Shown one piece after another: positions 18,007 through 26,977 of a stretch of DNA of 56,833 nucleotides (position 1 is its first letter; each line of letters opens with the position of its first letter). The stretch is from Acidimicrobiia bacterium. GTDB lineage: Bacteria; Actinomycetota; Acidimicrobiia; Acidimicrobiales; Aldehydirespiratoraceae. The stretch spans positions 1-56,833 of the forward strand of contig JAJEJB010000002.1 of NCBI GenBank assembly GCA_022828135.1, in the 5' to 3' direction. Position numbers and translations under genes: made by a program. The notes under the pieces were generated by a model. The model made no database searches, had not been told where the DNA came from, and worked only from the letters and a program-made list of their open reading frames with translations.

Positions 18007-19310
18007 GAGAGCAGTCGCCCCCGGTCCTGGAAATCGCCCCGCTGGAGGTCCCGCCGGACGCGACCGTGACGCTGCCGGGATCCAAGAGCATCACCAACCG
18101 GGCTCTCATCTGCGCCGCGCTGGCTTCGGGCGAGACCACGCTCACCGGCGCCCTGTTCGCCGACGACACCGAAGCCATGGTCGAGGCGGTCAGGTCGCTG
18201 GGCGCCGAAGTGATCTGCACGCCCGAGAAGGCGGCTATGCGGATCCGCGGCACCGCAGGGACGGTCGGGACGCCTGAGGGCGCCGTGGTGGACGCCCGGA
18301 TGTCAGGCACGACCGGCCGTTTCGTAGCGCCGGTGCTGGCCCTGTCTGAGCGGCCGGTGACTCTCGACGGCCATCCGCAGTTGCGGGCCCGGCCCTTTGG
18401 TGATCTGGCCGACTCGCTGCGGCGGCTCGGCGCGCATGTGGAGTTCCCGTCCGGCGGTGACGGCCTGCCGATGTCGATCCGCGGACCCATCCGCTCCGGC
18501 GACACGTCGGTGGCCGCCGATCGGTCCAGCCAGTTCCTCTCCGGGCTGATGCTGGCCGCACCACTGGTTCCCGGCGGGCTGAGGATCCACGTCGCCGGGG
18601 CGATCGTGAGCCGGTCGTACGTCGAGATGACGGCCGAGGTCATGCGAGCCTTCGGCTCCGCCGTCGAGGTCGGCGACCAGGAGGTGCGCATCGAGGGGAA
18701 GGGCTACCAGCCGCCCGGGCGCTTCGAGGTGGAGCCGGACGCCTCGTCGGCCTCCTACTTCATGGCGGCGGCCGCGGTGACCGGCGGCACGGTGCGGGTC
18801 GAGGGCCTCGGCTCCGGTTCGGTCCAGGGCGACACCCGCTTCGCCGCGCTGCTGGCGGACATGGGGGCGGGCGTGGACCAGGACGTAGCCGGCACCCGGG
18901 TGACCGGCGGCCCCCTGCGGGGCGTGGACGTCGACCTGTCCGACATGTCCGACACCGCTCCCACTCTGGGCGCGGTGGCTGCCGTGGCCGGGACGCCCAC
19001 GACGGTGCGGGGCATCGGGTTCGTGCGGGGCAAGGAGAGCGACCGGATAGCCGCCGTGGTCTCGGAGCTCCGCCGGTGCGGCGTCGAGGCTCGGGAGTTG
19101 GATGACGGGTTCACCGTGGTGCCCCCTCCGGCTCCGGTGGGCGCCCGAGTCCGCACCTACGACGACCACCGGATCGCGATGGCGTTCTCGGTGCTGGGCC
19201 TGGTGGTGCCGGGAATGCAGATCGAGAACCCCGGGTGCGTGGCCAAGACGTTCCCCGGCTTCTACGAGGTGCTGGAGGCTCTGAGAATGCCCGGCGGAGC
19301 GCACCGATGA
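18003..19310 (+). CDS. aroA: 3-phosphoshikimate 1-carboxyvinyltransferase (EPSP synthase)
   Basis: 435 residues. Shikimate pathway step joining shikimate-3-phosphate and PEP. LPGSKSITNRALICAAL, MSGTTGRFVAPVLAL, PDASSASYFMAAAAV, KESDRIAAVVSEL and YDDHRIAMAFSVLGL are the family blocks in order. The active-site loop reads SGTTGRF where the classical class I sequence has GNAGTA; which class and how it tolerates glyphosate was not worked out. Tight overlaps link it with tyrA upstream and cmk downstream. Confidence 0.96.
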   Translation: MREQSPPVLEIAPLEVPPDATVTLPGSKSITNRALICAALASGETTLTGALFADDTEAMVEAVRSLGAEVICTPEKAAMRIRGTAGTVGTPEGAVVDARMSGTTGRFVAPVLALSERPVTLDGHPQLRARPFGDLADSLRRLGAHVEFPSGGDGLPMSIRGPIRSGDTSVAADRSSQFLSGLMLAAPLVPGGLRIHVAGAIVSRSYVEMTAEVMRAFGSAVEVGDQEVRIEGKGYQPPGRFEVEPDASSASYFMAAAAVTGGTVRVEGLGSGSVQGDTRFAALLADMGAGVDQDVAGTRVTGGPLRGVDVDLSDMSDTAPTLGAVAAVAGTPTTVRGIGFVRGKESDRIAAVVSELRRCGVEARELDDGFTVVPPPAPVGARVRTYDDHRIAMAFSVLGLVVPGMQIENPGCVAKTFPGFYEVLEALRMPGGAHR

Positions 19311-19975
19311 GGGTCATAGCCATCGACGGCCCGGCCGGCTCGGGCAAGACCAGCGTCGCCCGGGCCGTGGCCGACCGGCTGGGCATGGAGTACCTCGACA
19401 CCGGGGCGATGTACCGGGCGGTCACCTTCGCGGTGCTGCGAGCCGGCGGGGATCCCGCCGACAACGGCTTCAGCGCGAAGGTGGCCCGTGCCATCGACCT
19501 GCGAGTCGAGCAGGACCAGGTCTTCGTCGACGGCGTGGACGCCACCGTGGAGATCCGGGGGCGGTCGGTGAACCGTGCTGTGAGCCTGGTTGCGGCCAAC
19601 CCCGACGTGCGGGCCGAGATGGTGGCCCGCCAGCGCGATTGGGTCCGCCGGTGCGGCGGGGGAGTGCTGGAGGGGCGCGACATCGGCACGGTGGTGTTCC
19701 CCGACGCCGCGGTGAAGGTCTACCTGACCGCCGACCCTGCGGTCAGAGCCCTGCGCAGGGCCCGCCAGGACGGCCTGGCCGACGCGGGGAATCCGCCCGA
19801 CGGCGGGCCCGAAGCCGCAGGGGTCGAGACCGTCGCCGCCGATCTGGCCAGGCGTGACCTGATCGACTCCACCCGCCGTGCCGGTCCGCTCGCTGTGGCC
19901 TCGGACGCATTGGTGATCGACACCACCGACAAGACCTTCGACGAGACGATCGAGCAGATATTGGGGCTGCTGTGA
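19307..19975 (+). CDS. cmk: Cytidylate kinase
   Basis: 222 residues. It phosphorylates CMP and dCMP. The P-loop is GPAGSGKTSVAR; LDTGAMYRAVTFAVL and EGRDIGTVVFPDA are the substrate-site motifs. ATG 19307 overlaps the aroA stop (ATGA). Confidence 0.95.
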   Translation: MRVIAIDGPAGSGKTSVARAVADRLGMEYLDTGAMYRAVTFAVLRAGGDPADNGFSAKVARAIDLRVEQDQVFVDGVDATVEIRGRSVNRAVSLVAANPDVRAEMVARQRDWVRRCGGGVLEGRDIGTVVFPDAAVKVYLTADPAVRALRRARQDGLADAGNPPDGGPEAAGVETVAADLARRDLIDSTRRAGPLAVASDALVIDTTDKTFDETIEQILGLL

Positions 19976-20009
19976 GCCCCAGCGTGCGGGAGCGCATACA
20001 GGAGCTGGT

Positions 20010-20747
20010 GTGAGCCGCAGCGCATACGGGCGCCGCAGCGGAGCCGACTCTTCCGGCGACGGCGCTTTCCGCCGCAGCCACCAGCCTCTGTGGGGGCGCA
20101 TCCTCTACCGCGTCCTGTGGTCGATGGTTCTCGCCCTGTGCAAGGTCCTGTTCAGGCTGCGGGTAGAGGGCAAGGAGAACTTCCCGCCCGGCCCGTTCAT
20201 CCTGTCACCCGTTCATCGGTCCTTCATCGACACCCCGATCGCGGGGATGGCCACCAGCAGGCGGCTGCGCTTCATGGGCAAGGAGAGCCTTTGGGAGAAC
20301 AGGCCCCTGGGCGCATTCCTCACCGTGCTGGGCGGTTTTCCCGTGGAGCGGGGAACCGCCGACCGCACCGCGCTGCGCGCCGCCACCGACGTACTGGCAC
20401 TCGGTGAGCCGCTGGTGATGTTCCCTGAGGGGACGCGTCGCACCGGGGATCGGGTCCGGCGCGACGACATGCTGGACGGACCGGCGTTCGTCGCGGCCCG
20501 CGCCGGCGTACCGATCGTTCCCGTCGGGCTCGGCGGCACTGTCCGCGCCCTTCCAGTGGGTTCGTTCGTGCCGCGCCCCCGCCGGGTGGTCGTCGTTGTG
20601 GGCGAACCCATCCCGCCTCCCGCCAAGGTCGGCGGACCTGTGCCGCGCCGGGCCGTGGGCGAGGTCACTGACCGCCTCTTCGTGGAGTTGGGCGACCTCT
20701 ACGTGGAGGCCCGCGTGCTTGCCGGTCAGGAACCGCCGCAAGCCTGA
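20010..20747 (+). CDS. plsC: 1-acyl-sn-glycerol-3-phosphate acyltransferase
   Basis: 245 residues. It acylates lysophosphatidate in phospholipid synthesis. The HX4D motif is HRSFID in LSPVHRSFIDTP and the second motif is FPEGTRRTGD. A hydrophobic segment (ILYRVLWSMVLALCKVLF) near residue 35 is a probable membrane anchor. GGAG at 20001-20004 precedes the GTG start. cmk-plsC adjacency is common in actinobacteria. Confidence 0.9.
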   Translation: MSRSAYGRRSGADSSGDGAFRRSHQPLWGRILYRVLWSMVLALCKVLFRLRVEGKENFPPGPFILSPVHRSFIDTPIAGMATSRRLRFMGKESLWENRPLGAFLTVLGGFPVERGTADRTALRAATDVLALGEPLVMFPEGTRRTGDRVRRDDMLDGPAFVAARAGVPIVPVGLGGTVRALPVGSFVPRPRRVVVVVGEPIPPPAKVGGPVPRRAVGEVTDRLFVELGDLYVEARVLAGQEPPQA

Positions 20748-20765
20748 GTTGGGCGGCAGCCTGAA

Positions 20766-21800
20766 TTAGGCGGGGCTGAGCCTGTCGAGCAGATCGCTGG
20801 CATCGATCGAGCGGTCGTTCAAGGGATTCCGGTGCCGGGTTCGGGATCCGAGGCTGACGATGGCGGCCGCCTCCACGGCGGCCAGAAGGTCGCGAAGGTT
20901 GCGCGGCGGCGGGAAGTACTCGTCCTCGTCGATGACGGTCACCTCCTCGGCGGCCTGAGCCGGCGCCAGGCGCTCGATGACCTCCCTGACCAGGTCCTCG
21001 GGTGCGGAGGCTCCCGCTGTCACGCCGATCGTTCCCGAGAGGTCGGGGGGAATATCGTCGGCGTCGTTGATCCTCAGCACCCTGCGACAGCCCGCCTCAG
21101 CTGCCAAGTCCACCAAGGATTGAGTGTTGGAGGAGTTGGCGGATCCGATGACCAGCACGGCGTCGCATTCGGGCGCGATCTCCATCAGCGCCGTCTGCCG
21201 GTTGGTAGTCGCGAAACAGAGGTCGCTGATGCTCGGCTGCCACAAGTCGGGGAACCGCCGACGGGTGTGCTCCAGCACACCCTCCCACTCACGGTGCGAG
21301 AGGGTGGTCTGGGCCAGGACGGCGACCGGTTCCTTGAACTCGGGCAGGGCGGCCACCCCTCTGGCGTTCTCCACGCGGTAGATGGCCTCCGGGGCGACGG
21401 CCATCGTTCCCACGGCCTCCTCGTGGCCCTCGTGGCCCACGTACACGATCTTGTATCCCTTGGCGGCCCGGGTCTTTACCTCGTGGTGGACCTTGGTGAC
21501 CAGGGGGCAGACGGCGTCCACGACGTAGCCGCCCCGATCGCGGGCGTCCTGCACAACCTCCGGTGCGGAGCCGTGGGCTGAGAGCATGATCGGCTCTCCC
21601 GGCGGCACCTCCGAGATGTCGTCGACGAACACGACGCCCGCGTCCTCGAAGCGCTTCACCACCTTCTGGTTGTGGATTATCTCGTGGTAGCAGTACACGG
21701 GCGGATCGAAGGCCTGGATCATCCAGGTCAGCGCCTTGATCGCCATGTCCACTCCGGCGCAGAAACCGCGGGGCGAGGCCAGCAGTACCCGATCGATCAC
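20766..21800 (-). CDS. ispH: 4-hydroxy-3-methylbut-2-enyl diphosphate reductase
   Basis: 344 residues. Last step of the MEP pathway, giving IPP and DMAPP through a [4Fe-4S] cluster. The three cluster cysteines are in PRGFCAGV, DAVCPLV and SDLCFATTNRQ. The GTG at 21800 is chosen because a TAGCCT box lies 7 nt upstream of it; a longer frame reaching 21878 has no family counterpart at its N-terminus. It is convergent to plsC. Confidence 0.95.
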   Translation of the reverse strand: MIDRVLLASPRGFCAGVDMAIKALTWMIQAFDPPVYCYHEIIHNQKVVKRFEDAGVVFVDDISEVPPGEPIMLSAHGSAPEVVQDARDRGGYVVDAVCPLVTKVHHEVKTRAAKGYKIVYVGHEGHEEAVGTMAVAPEAIYRVENARGVAALPEFKEPVAVLAQTTLSHREWEGVLEHTRRRFPDLWQPSISDLCFATTNRQTALMEIAPECDAVLVIGSANSSNTQSLVDLAAEAGCRRVLRINDADDIPPDLSGTIGVTAGASAPEDLVREVIERLAPAQAAEEVTVIDEDEYFPPPRNLRDLLAAVEAAAIVSLGSRTRHRNPLNDRSIDASDLLDRLSPA

Positions 21801-21807
21801 GTTCCTC

Positions 21808-21813
21808 AGGCTA
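21808..21813 (-). promoter_or_regulatory. -10 box of ispH (leaderless type)
   Basis: TAGCCT on the minus strand, 7 nt before the GTG at 21800. The remaining gap to 22032 (about 220 nt) shows only a TAGAAT box at 22011-22016 before the HTH gene. Confidence 0.6.
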
Positions 21814-22032
21814 GTCGCTGACACCTGCGTCCGGAGCCCGCGAGTGTGGCGGGCAGCGGTCGTTGGCTGTTGGGGCATTCTCGTGGCCGGCTAGTTGGGC
21901 CGAGATGGACGTGTATCCACCTTCTACCGCGGTCATTGCCGTAGACTGTGCCCGATCTCGTCGCAGGGCATGCTGTTCGTGCGATGAGCTTCGACACGCC
22001 TAAGTCATCATAGAATGGATCGAAAGGCAACT

Positions 22033-22308
22033 ATGGCCATGATCGATGAAGAACAACCCGAGCAGGCTCAGATCGAGTGGCTGGGTACGACCGCGGCGGC
22101 CAAACGCCTCGGCATCACGACGCGAACGCTGTACCGCTTCATTGATGAGGGATACATCGCTGCCTACCGGATGGGCCGGGTGATCCGTGTCAAGGGCGAG
22201 GACGTGGATGCCTACATCGAGTCCTGCCGCATCGAGCCGGGCACCATCTCCCACCTCTATCCCGAGGTGGCGCCCCGTGCCGCGGAGTCCGCTTCGGCCG
22301 ACGACTAG
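22033..22308 (+). CDS. Excisionase/BldC-type helix-turn-helix protein
   Basis: 91 residues from ATG 22033, which has AAAGG 5-6 nt upstream; an in-frame ATG at 22015 would overlap the TAGAAT box. WLGTTAAAKRLGITTRTLYRFIDEG then YRMGRVIRVKGEDVDAYIE is a MerR-like winged HTH of the excisionase/BldC family. Short acidic tails flank it. Such stand-alone proteins bind DNA, and BldC is a developmental regulator in Streptomyces. No integrase is nearby, so a regulator is more likely than an excisionase. Confidence 0.82.
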   Translation: MAMIDEEQPEQAQIEWLGTTAAAKRLGITTRTLYRFIDEGYIAAYRMGRVIRVKGEDVDAYIESCRIEPGTISHLYPEVAPRAAESASADD

Positions 22309-22326
22309 ACCTGAGGGCGGCCTGGG

Positions 22327-23397
22327 TCAGAGCCGGATCTCGTAATACCAGTTGGTCGGGTCCAACTCGACGTCATGGCGGGTGAAGTGGGTGAACCCGG
22401 CGCCTCTGACCATCTCCTCCAGTCGGGCCGGGTACATCCCCAGGGTCCCCAGGCCCTCACCCCCCGGCTCTGACAGAGCGGAGGACATGCAGTAGAAGAC
22501 CGACATCGCGTACATGTAGGGCAGCACCGGGATCTTCCGGTTGGATTCCAGATCGCCGCGCCCTTTGATGTCGGCCACCAGCCACCAGCCGTCGGCGGTC
22601 AGATTCCGGCCGGCGGCCGCGATCGCATCTTGCGGGCGCGGCAGGTCGTGCAGCACGTCGAGCGTCACGAGCAGGTCCACCGGCCCGAAGCGGTCCAGGT
22701 CGTCGAACGTTCCCTGCTCGAAGGTCGCGTTGTCGAGGCCGGCGGCTGCCGACTCGGCCCGGGCCGCGGTGATCGCCCGCTCGGAGGGGTCGATGCCCAC
22801 CACGGTCGCCTGGGGGAAGCTCGACGCCAGCAGTCTGGCCGCGACACCGGCTCCGCAGCCGACATCCACGATGCGGGCGCGGCCGGCACGGAGCCGGTCG
22901 GTCGCTCCATCGAACGATGCCAGGACCGTCGGCACGAGGAAGCTCTCCTGCCGTGCCGCCGACATGGCGCACTGCATGTGGCAGGCGTGCTCGCCGTGCT
23001 CGGCCCAGGTCATGCCCACGCCGGTGCGGAATGCCTCCGCGGTGCGCTCGATCTCGTAGTGCGTCATGGGCGGCCCGAACACTCCGGGCATGAAGGACCA
23101 GTGGTCGCTGTCGGTCAGCGCCACCCGGGCCTCGGGCGTCAGCGCGAACCGGCCGTCGTCATGCTGCACGAGCTCGGTGGCGGCCATGCCGTGCAACCAC
23201 TCTCGCACCCACCGCTCCTGGAGGCCGCATGCCTCGGCCAACTGGGTGCTCGTGCAGGGCTCGGAGTCTCGCAGCGCTTCCCAGAGGCCCAGGCGCGTGC
23301 CCAGGTGCATGAGGGCTGAGACCATCTCCCCCTGCTTGATCCTGAAGAGCTCCAGGATGGTCAGGGGCAGCCGGTCGGGATCGAACTCGGTGCGCAT
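22327..23397 (-). CDS. Class I SAM-dependent methyltransferase with N-terminal winged helix
   Basis: 356 residues. The N-terminal 110 residues look like the winged-helix dimerisation domain of small-molecule O-methyltransferases (LGTRLGLWEALRDSEPCTSTQLAEACG, EWLHGMAATELV). The Rossmann methyltransferase has VDVGCGAGVAARLLA (motif I) and LVTLDVLHDLPRPQDA (motif IV/post I). Closest in layout, as I recall, to mycobacterial Rv2258c-type proteins. The substrate is unknown. It starts 4 nt after the end of the metallohydrolase and is probably co-transcribed with it. Confidence 0.85.
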   Translation of the reverse strand: MRTEFDPDRLPLTILELFRIKQGEMVSALMHLGTRLGLWEALRDSEPCTSTQLAEACGLQERWVREWLHGMAATELVQHDDGRFALTPEARVALTDSDHWSFMPGVFGPPMTHYEIERTAEAFRTGVGMTWAEHGEHACHMQCAMSAARQESFLVPTVLASFDGATDRLRAGRARIVDVGCGAGVAARLLASSFPQATVVGIDPSERAITAARAESAAAGLDNATFEQGTFDDLDRFGPVDLLVTLDVLHDLPRPQDAIAAAGRNLTADGWWLVADIKGRGDLESNRKIPVLPYMYAMSVFYCMSSALSEPGGEGLGTLGMYPARLEEMVRGAGFTHFTRHDVELDPTNWYYEIRL

Positions 23398-23401
23398 GCG
23401 G

Positions 23402-24691
23402 TCAGTCTGCCGCCTGCTCAGGTTGCAGCCGGGCCTTCGAGGAATAGAACGCTTGGCGGAAGAGGTTGCGGGCCATCAGCGACTGCTCACTGTCGCGGCG
23501 GATCCGGTACACCTCGGCCCGTGCGGCGTGGACCTCCCCGTCGGCCGGCGCGGCCTGGGCGGCCCACTCGACCAGCTGGCAGGCGAGCCGCAGTTCGCCG
23601 GCCTCGCAGAGCTCGGTGGCCCGCCGGGCCAGCGCGGCCGCCCCGCCGGCCATGGCCGCCACCTCCGCGGCCACCGCGGCGTCGGGTGCGGGCTTGAGCC
23701 GGGCCGGATTGGCGTCGTGCCAACCGCCGTACAGGCGCCAGATGTTGCGCACCACGAACTCGGGCTCGTCGTAGGAGGGGCGCAGGTACGGCCGCTCCAG
23801 GAGATCGTCGGGCACCCGCACCGTGTGCAGGATCTCGTCGAGGGGAGCACCCCCGTTCATCATCGCCAGGGTGTCGGCGACGAGGCCCTCGAGCGCGGTG
23901 GCGGTGTCGTCGAGGACTCGGGCGATCCGCTCGGTGCCGGCGATGGGCAGGCCGTGCGCGGGAGCCAGCAGGCAGGGTCGCAGATCGATCATGCGCCGCA
24001 GCGCCGCGGCCCACTCCGCGGGGTAGCGCTGCACCTTCTGGGGGTTGCCCGCGTTGGGGAAGGCCCAGATCATCAGGTCGCCGGTGAACAGCACCCCCTG
24101 CTGCGGCAGCCACGCGATGGTGTGGTCGTCGGTCTCGCCCTTCTCGTGGATCAGCTGCATCCTGGTCCCGCCCACGTCCAGCTCCAGGTCTTCGGAGTAG
24201 GTCACCTGGGGCTCCACCCAGTCGGCGTCGAAGAACCCGGGCCTGTATCTCCGGCCGAACTGGCGGGCGCCGATGAGATCGTTGTAGCCGCGGGTCAGGG
24301 CGTAGCGGTCCAAGCGTGGCCCGACCTCGTCGTGGGCCACCACTGTGGGCGGGGGACGCCTGCGCTCGACTGCGTCGCCAACAAAGACGGGCGCACCGCT
24401 GACGTGGTCCAGATGCCCGTGGGTGTAGACGATGGTGTCGACCGGGACGTCGCGCCAGTGGCGGAGATGCTCCAGCGCGGCCGACGCGTAGTCCGGCTGG
24501 GACGTGTCCAGCACCACCAGCCCCTCGCCGGCGTCGAGCGTCCAGATGTGGGAGAAGCCGCACACCAGCCCCACGCCGTCGGCTACCTCGTGGAACGAAG
24601 CGTCCACCGGGTTGACGCTGGCGGGTCCCTCGTAGACGGCTCCGTCGATGAAACGGGCCGAGCGTTCTAGCAGCGACTCGGTCATGGGCAC
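23402..24691 (-). CDS. MBL-fold metallohydrolase with alkylsulfatase dimerisation domain
   Basis: 429 residues. The metal-binding HxHxDH is in YTHGHLDHVSG; later ligands are in IHEKGETDDHT and LFTGDLMIWAF, and APAHGLPIAG supplies the last His. The region after residue 280 (VRNIWRLYGGWHDANPARLKP) matches the alkyl sulfatase dimerisation domain of SdsA1/BDS1-type enzymes. No signal peptide is visible, unlike secreted SdsA1, and the SCP2-like C-terminal domain is missing, so the substrate may be an intracellular ester. The start may be GTG 24691 or ATG 24685. Confidence 0.87.
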   Translation of the reverse strand: MPMTESLLERSARFIDGAVYEGPASVNPVDASFHEVADGVGLVCGFSHIWTLDAGEGLVVLDTSQPDYASAALEHLRHWRDVPVDTIVYTHGHLDHVSGAPVFVGDAVERRRPPPTVVAHDEVGPRLDRYALTRGYNDLIGARQFGRRYRPGFFDADWVEPQVTYSEDLELDVGGTRMQLIHEKGETDDHTIAWLPQQGVLFTGDLMIWAFPNAGNPQKVQRYPAEWAAALRRMIDLRPCLLAPAHGLPIAGTERIARVLDDTATALEGLVADTLAMMNGGAPLDEILHTVRVPDDLLERPYLRPSYDEPEFVVRNIWRLYGGWHDANPARLKPAPDAAVAAEVAAMAGGAAALARRATELCEAGELRLACQLVEWAAQAAPADGEVHAARAEVYRIRRDSEQSLMARNLFRQAFYSSKARLQPEQAAD

Positions 24692-24716
24692 GTGCCTGCT
24701 GGTTGTCGGGTGCTAG

Positions 24717-24788
24717 AGCGGGCGACCGGAATCGAACCGGCATCATCAGCTTGGAAGGCTGAGGTTCTAGCCGTTGAACTACGCCCGC
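24717..24788 (-). tRNA. tRNA-Gly (anticodon TCC)
   Basis: Minus-strand cloverleaf of 72 nt. The acceptor stem is GCGGGCG/CGCCCGC, the D arm GTTC…GAAC, the anticodon stem TCAGC/GCTGA around loop CTTCCAA (anticodon TCC), and the T loop TTCGATT. The discriminator is U. CCA is not encoded. It lies in the gap between the metallohydrolase and tig. Confidence 0.95.
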
Positions 24789-24886
24789 GGGCCCCTCACG
24801 GTAGCGGTCCTCGGTGTGCTGCATTGCTTCGATCATGGGAGCCGACCGCGCGGCGGGGCTCCCGTAGTGCCGCGGGGCGGCACCGG

Positions 24887-24892
24887 TACACT
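24887..24892 (+). promoter_or_regulatory. -10 box of tig (leaderless type)
   Basis: TACACT followed by 7 nt and the GTG at 24900, which supports this start over the long upstream extension that would overlap the tRNA. Confidence 0.6.
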
Positions 24893-24899
24893 CGCAGCC

Positions 24900-26321
24900 G
24901 TGCGCAGCAGCGTCGAGACGCTCACCGACAACCGCGTCAAGCTGACCGTCGAGTTGGACGAGGCGGAGTTCGAGACCGAGGTCGAGGCGGCCTTCAAGCG
25001 CATCGCCCGCGAGGTGAGGATTCCGGGTTTCCGGCCCGGCAAGGCGCCCCGACGGCTGCTGGAGGCGCAACTGGGACCGGTGGCGGGCCGGGCGGAGGCT
25101 CTGCGGGCCTCCCTGCCCGACTACTACGCCCGCGCCGTCGTCGAGCACGACATCGACGTCATCGACGCGCCCCACATCGAGGTCACCGAGGGCTCGGAAG
25201 CAGGTCCGGTGTCCTTCGACGCAGTGGTCGACGTCCGCCCGGCCATTCTGGTGTCGGGCTACGACGAGTTGAGCGTGCAGATCCCCAGCCCCGCAGTCGA
25301 CGAGGATGAGGTCGTCGCCGAGATCGACAGGTTCCGCAAGCAGTTCGCGGAACTGGCTCCGGTGAAGCGGGCCGCGGTCGATGGCGATCATCTCACGATC
25401 GACATAACCGGCACCCTGGGCGGCGAGACCATCGACGGTCTCACGACCTCCGACTACGACTACCTGCTCGGCACCGGGGCGGTGGTACCCGAGATCGACG
25501 AGAACCTGCGCGGTGCCACCGCCGGGGACATCCTGGAATTCCTGGCCTCGCATCCCGATCCCGAGGAGGATCAGAAGCTCCGCTTCCGGGTGCTGGTCAA
25601 GGAGGTGCAGGAGGCCGTCCTGCCCGACCTGGACGACGAGTTCGTGGGGGCCAACACCGAGTTCGACACCGCCGAGGAGTTCCGCGCCGCGCTCGAGACC
25701 GGACAGGCCAGAGCCAGAGTGATGTACGCCGAATCGGTGCGCCGTGAGGCCATCGCCTCCGCGGTGGCTGATCTCGTCACCGACGAGGTCCCCGAGGCGA
25801 TGATCGCGTCGGAGGTGGAGGCCCGGCGCGACAACCTGACGAGAGACCTCGCCCAGCGGGGCTATGAGCTCGATGACTATCTCGACAGCATCAGCCAGTC
25901 CCGCGAGGAGTTCGAGGGCGGCCTGCGGCTCAGCGCCGATCGCAGCGTCAAGCTGGATCTCGCGCTGCGGGCCGTGGCCCTGGCCGAGGGTCTCGAGGCA
26001 GACGAGGCCGCCGTCGACGCCGAACTGGAGCAGGCCGTGCTCGCGGCCAGCAACGGAGCCGAGGTCGATGCGGCGGCCGAAGCCGCCCGGCTGCGCGACG
26101 CGCTGGCCTCGTCCGGACAGCTGTCGGACATGCGTTCCCAGATCTCCAAGCGGACCGCCCTGGAGTGGATCACGGAGCGAGTCGAACTGGTCGATCCCGA
26201 CGGCGAGGTCGTCGATCCGGAACTGCTGAGACTTCCTGCCGACGTTGGCGAAGGCGCGGAGAGCCCTCAGGATGTAGACACCGATCAGGCACAGGACGAA
26301 CAAGCCCAGGACGAATCATGA
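24900..26321 (+). CDS. tig: Trigger factor
   Basis: 473 residues. Ribosome-bound chaperone and peptidyl-prolyl isomerase. The ribosome-binding loop is seen in [15 protein letters not shown], the FKBP-like domain follows ([31 protein letters not shown]), then the long helical C-terminal arm. A very acidic tail ends the protein ([16 protein letters not shown]). The stop overlaps the clpP ATG, giving the common tig-clpP-clpX order. Confidence 0.94.
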   Translation: MRSSVETLTDNRVKLTVELDEAEFETEVEAAFKRIAREVRIPGFRPGKAPRRLLEAQLGPVAGRAEALRASLPDYYARAVVEHDIDVIDAPHIEVTEGSEAGPVSFDAVVDVRPAILVSGYDELSVQIPSPAVDEDEVVAEIDRFRKQFAELAPVKRAAVDGDHLTIDITGTLGGETIDGLTTSDYDYLLGTGAVVPEIDENLRGATAGDILEFLASHPDPEEDQKLRFRVLVKEVQEAVLPDLDDEFVGANTEFDTAEEFRAALETGQARARVMYAESVRREAIASAVADLVTDEVPEAMIASEVEARRDNLTRDLAQRGYELDDYLDSISQSREEFEGGLRLSADRSVKLDLALRAVALAEGLEADEAAVDAELEQAVLAASNGAEVDAAAEAARLRDALASSGQLSDMRSQISKRTALEWITERVELVDPDGEVVDPELLRLPADVGEGAESPQDVDTDQAQDEQAQDES

Positions 26322-26956
26322 GCATCAGCCCCCGCAACTACTTGGTCCCGACCGTGGTGGAGCAGACCAACCGCGGCGAGCGTGCCTTCGACCTCTACAG
26401 CCGGCTTCTCAAGGAGAACATCATCTTCCTGGGCACCCCTATCGACGACGTGGTCGCCAACCTGATCTGCGCGCAGCTGCTGCACCTCGAGTCCGAGGAT
26501 CCCGACAAGGACATCAACCTCTACATCAACAGTCCCGGCGGGGACATCAACTCGTTGTTCGCGATCTACGACACGATGCAGTACATCAAGCCCGACATCA
26601 CCACCATCTGCTTCGGCCAGGCTGCGTCGGCGGCTGCGGTGCTGCTGGCGGCCGGCACCAAGGGCAAGCGGCTGGCCCTCCCACACGCCCGGATCCTGCT
26701 CCACCAGCCCTACGCCGGGGCCCACGGCGACGCCAGCGACATCGAACTGATCGCCTCCGAGGTGGCACGGCTGAAGAAGTCCCTGGAGCAGGTGCTCTCG
26801 GAGCACACCGGCCAGGCCATCGAGCAGATCGCCACCGACACCGACCGAGACTTCGTCATGACCGCCGAGCAGGCCAAGGACTACGGGATCATCGATGAGG
26901 TGATCGAAGCGCGTAATGTGGTGGACAACAGCAGCGCCATCCGGGCGATCAGCTGA
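26318..26956 (+). CDS. clpP: ATP-dependent Clp protease proteolytic subunit
   Basis: 212 residues. The catalytic triad is Ser in [13 protein letters not shown], His in ILLHQPYAG and Asp in [28 protein letters not shown] is the substrate-channel block. Only one clpP is in the window, while many actinobacteria have clpP1-clpP2 in tandem. It is co-translated with tig by an ATGA overlap. Confidence 0.95.
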   Translation: MSISPRNYLVPTVVEQTNRGERAFDLYSRLLKENIIFLGTPIDDVVANLICAQLLHLESEDPDKDINLYINSPGGDINSLFAIYDTMQYIKPDITTICFGQAASAAAVLLAAGTKGKRLALPHARILLHQPYAGAHGDASDIELIASEVARLKKSLEQVLSEHTGQAIEQIATDTDRDFVMTAEQAKDYGIIDEVIEARNVVDNSSAIRAIS

Positions 26957-26977
26957 CGTCGAAGGGGAGACGACCGC

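Noticed and set aside
22015..22308. HTH protein as a phage excisionase
   Set aside because: No integrase, att-like repeat or phage gene is nearby; a BldC-like regulator fits better.
24774..24899. N-terminal extension of trigger factor
   Set aside because: It would overlap the tRNA-Gly gene on the other strand, has no trigger factor homology, and the TACACT box points to GTG 24900.
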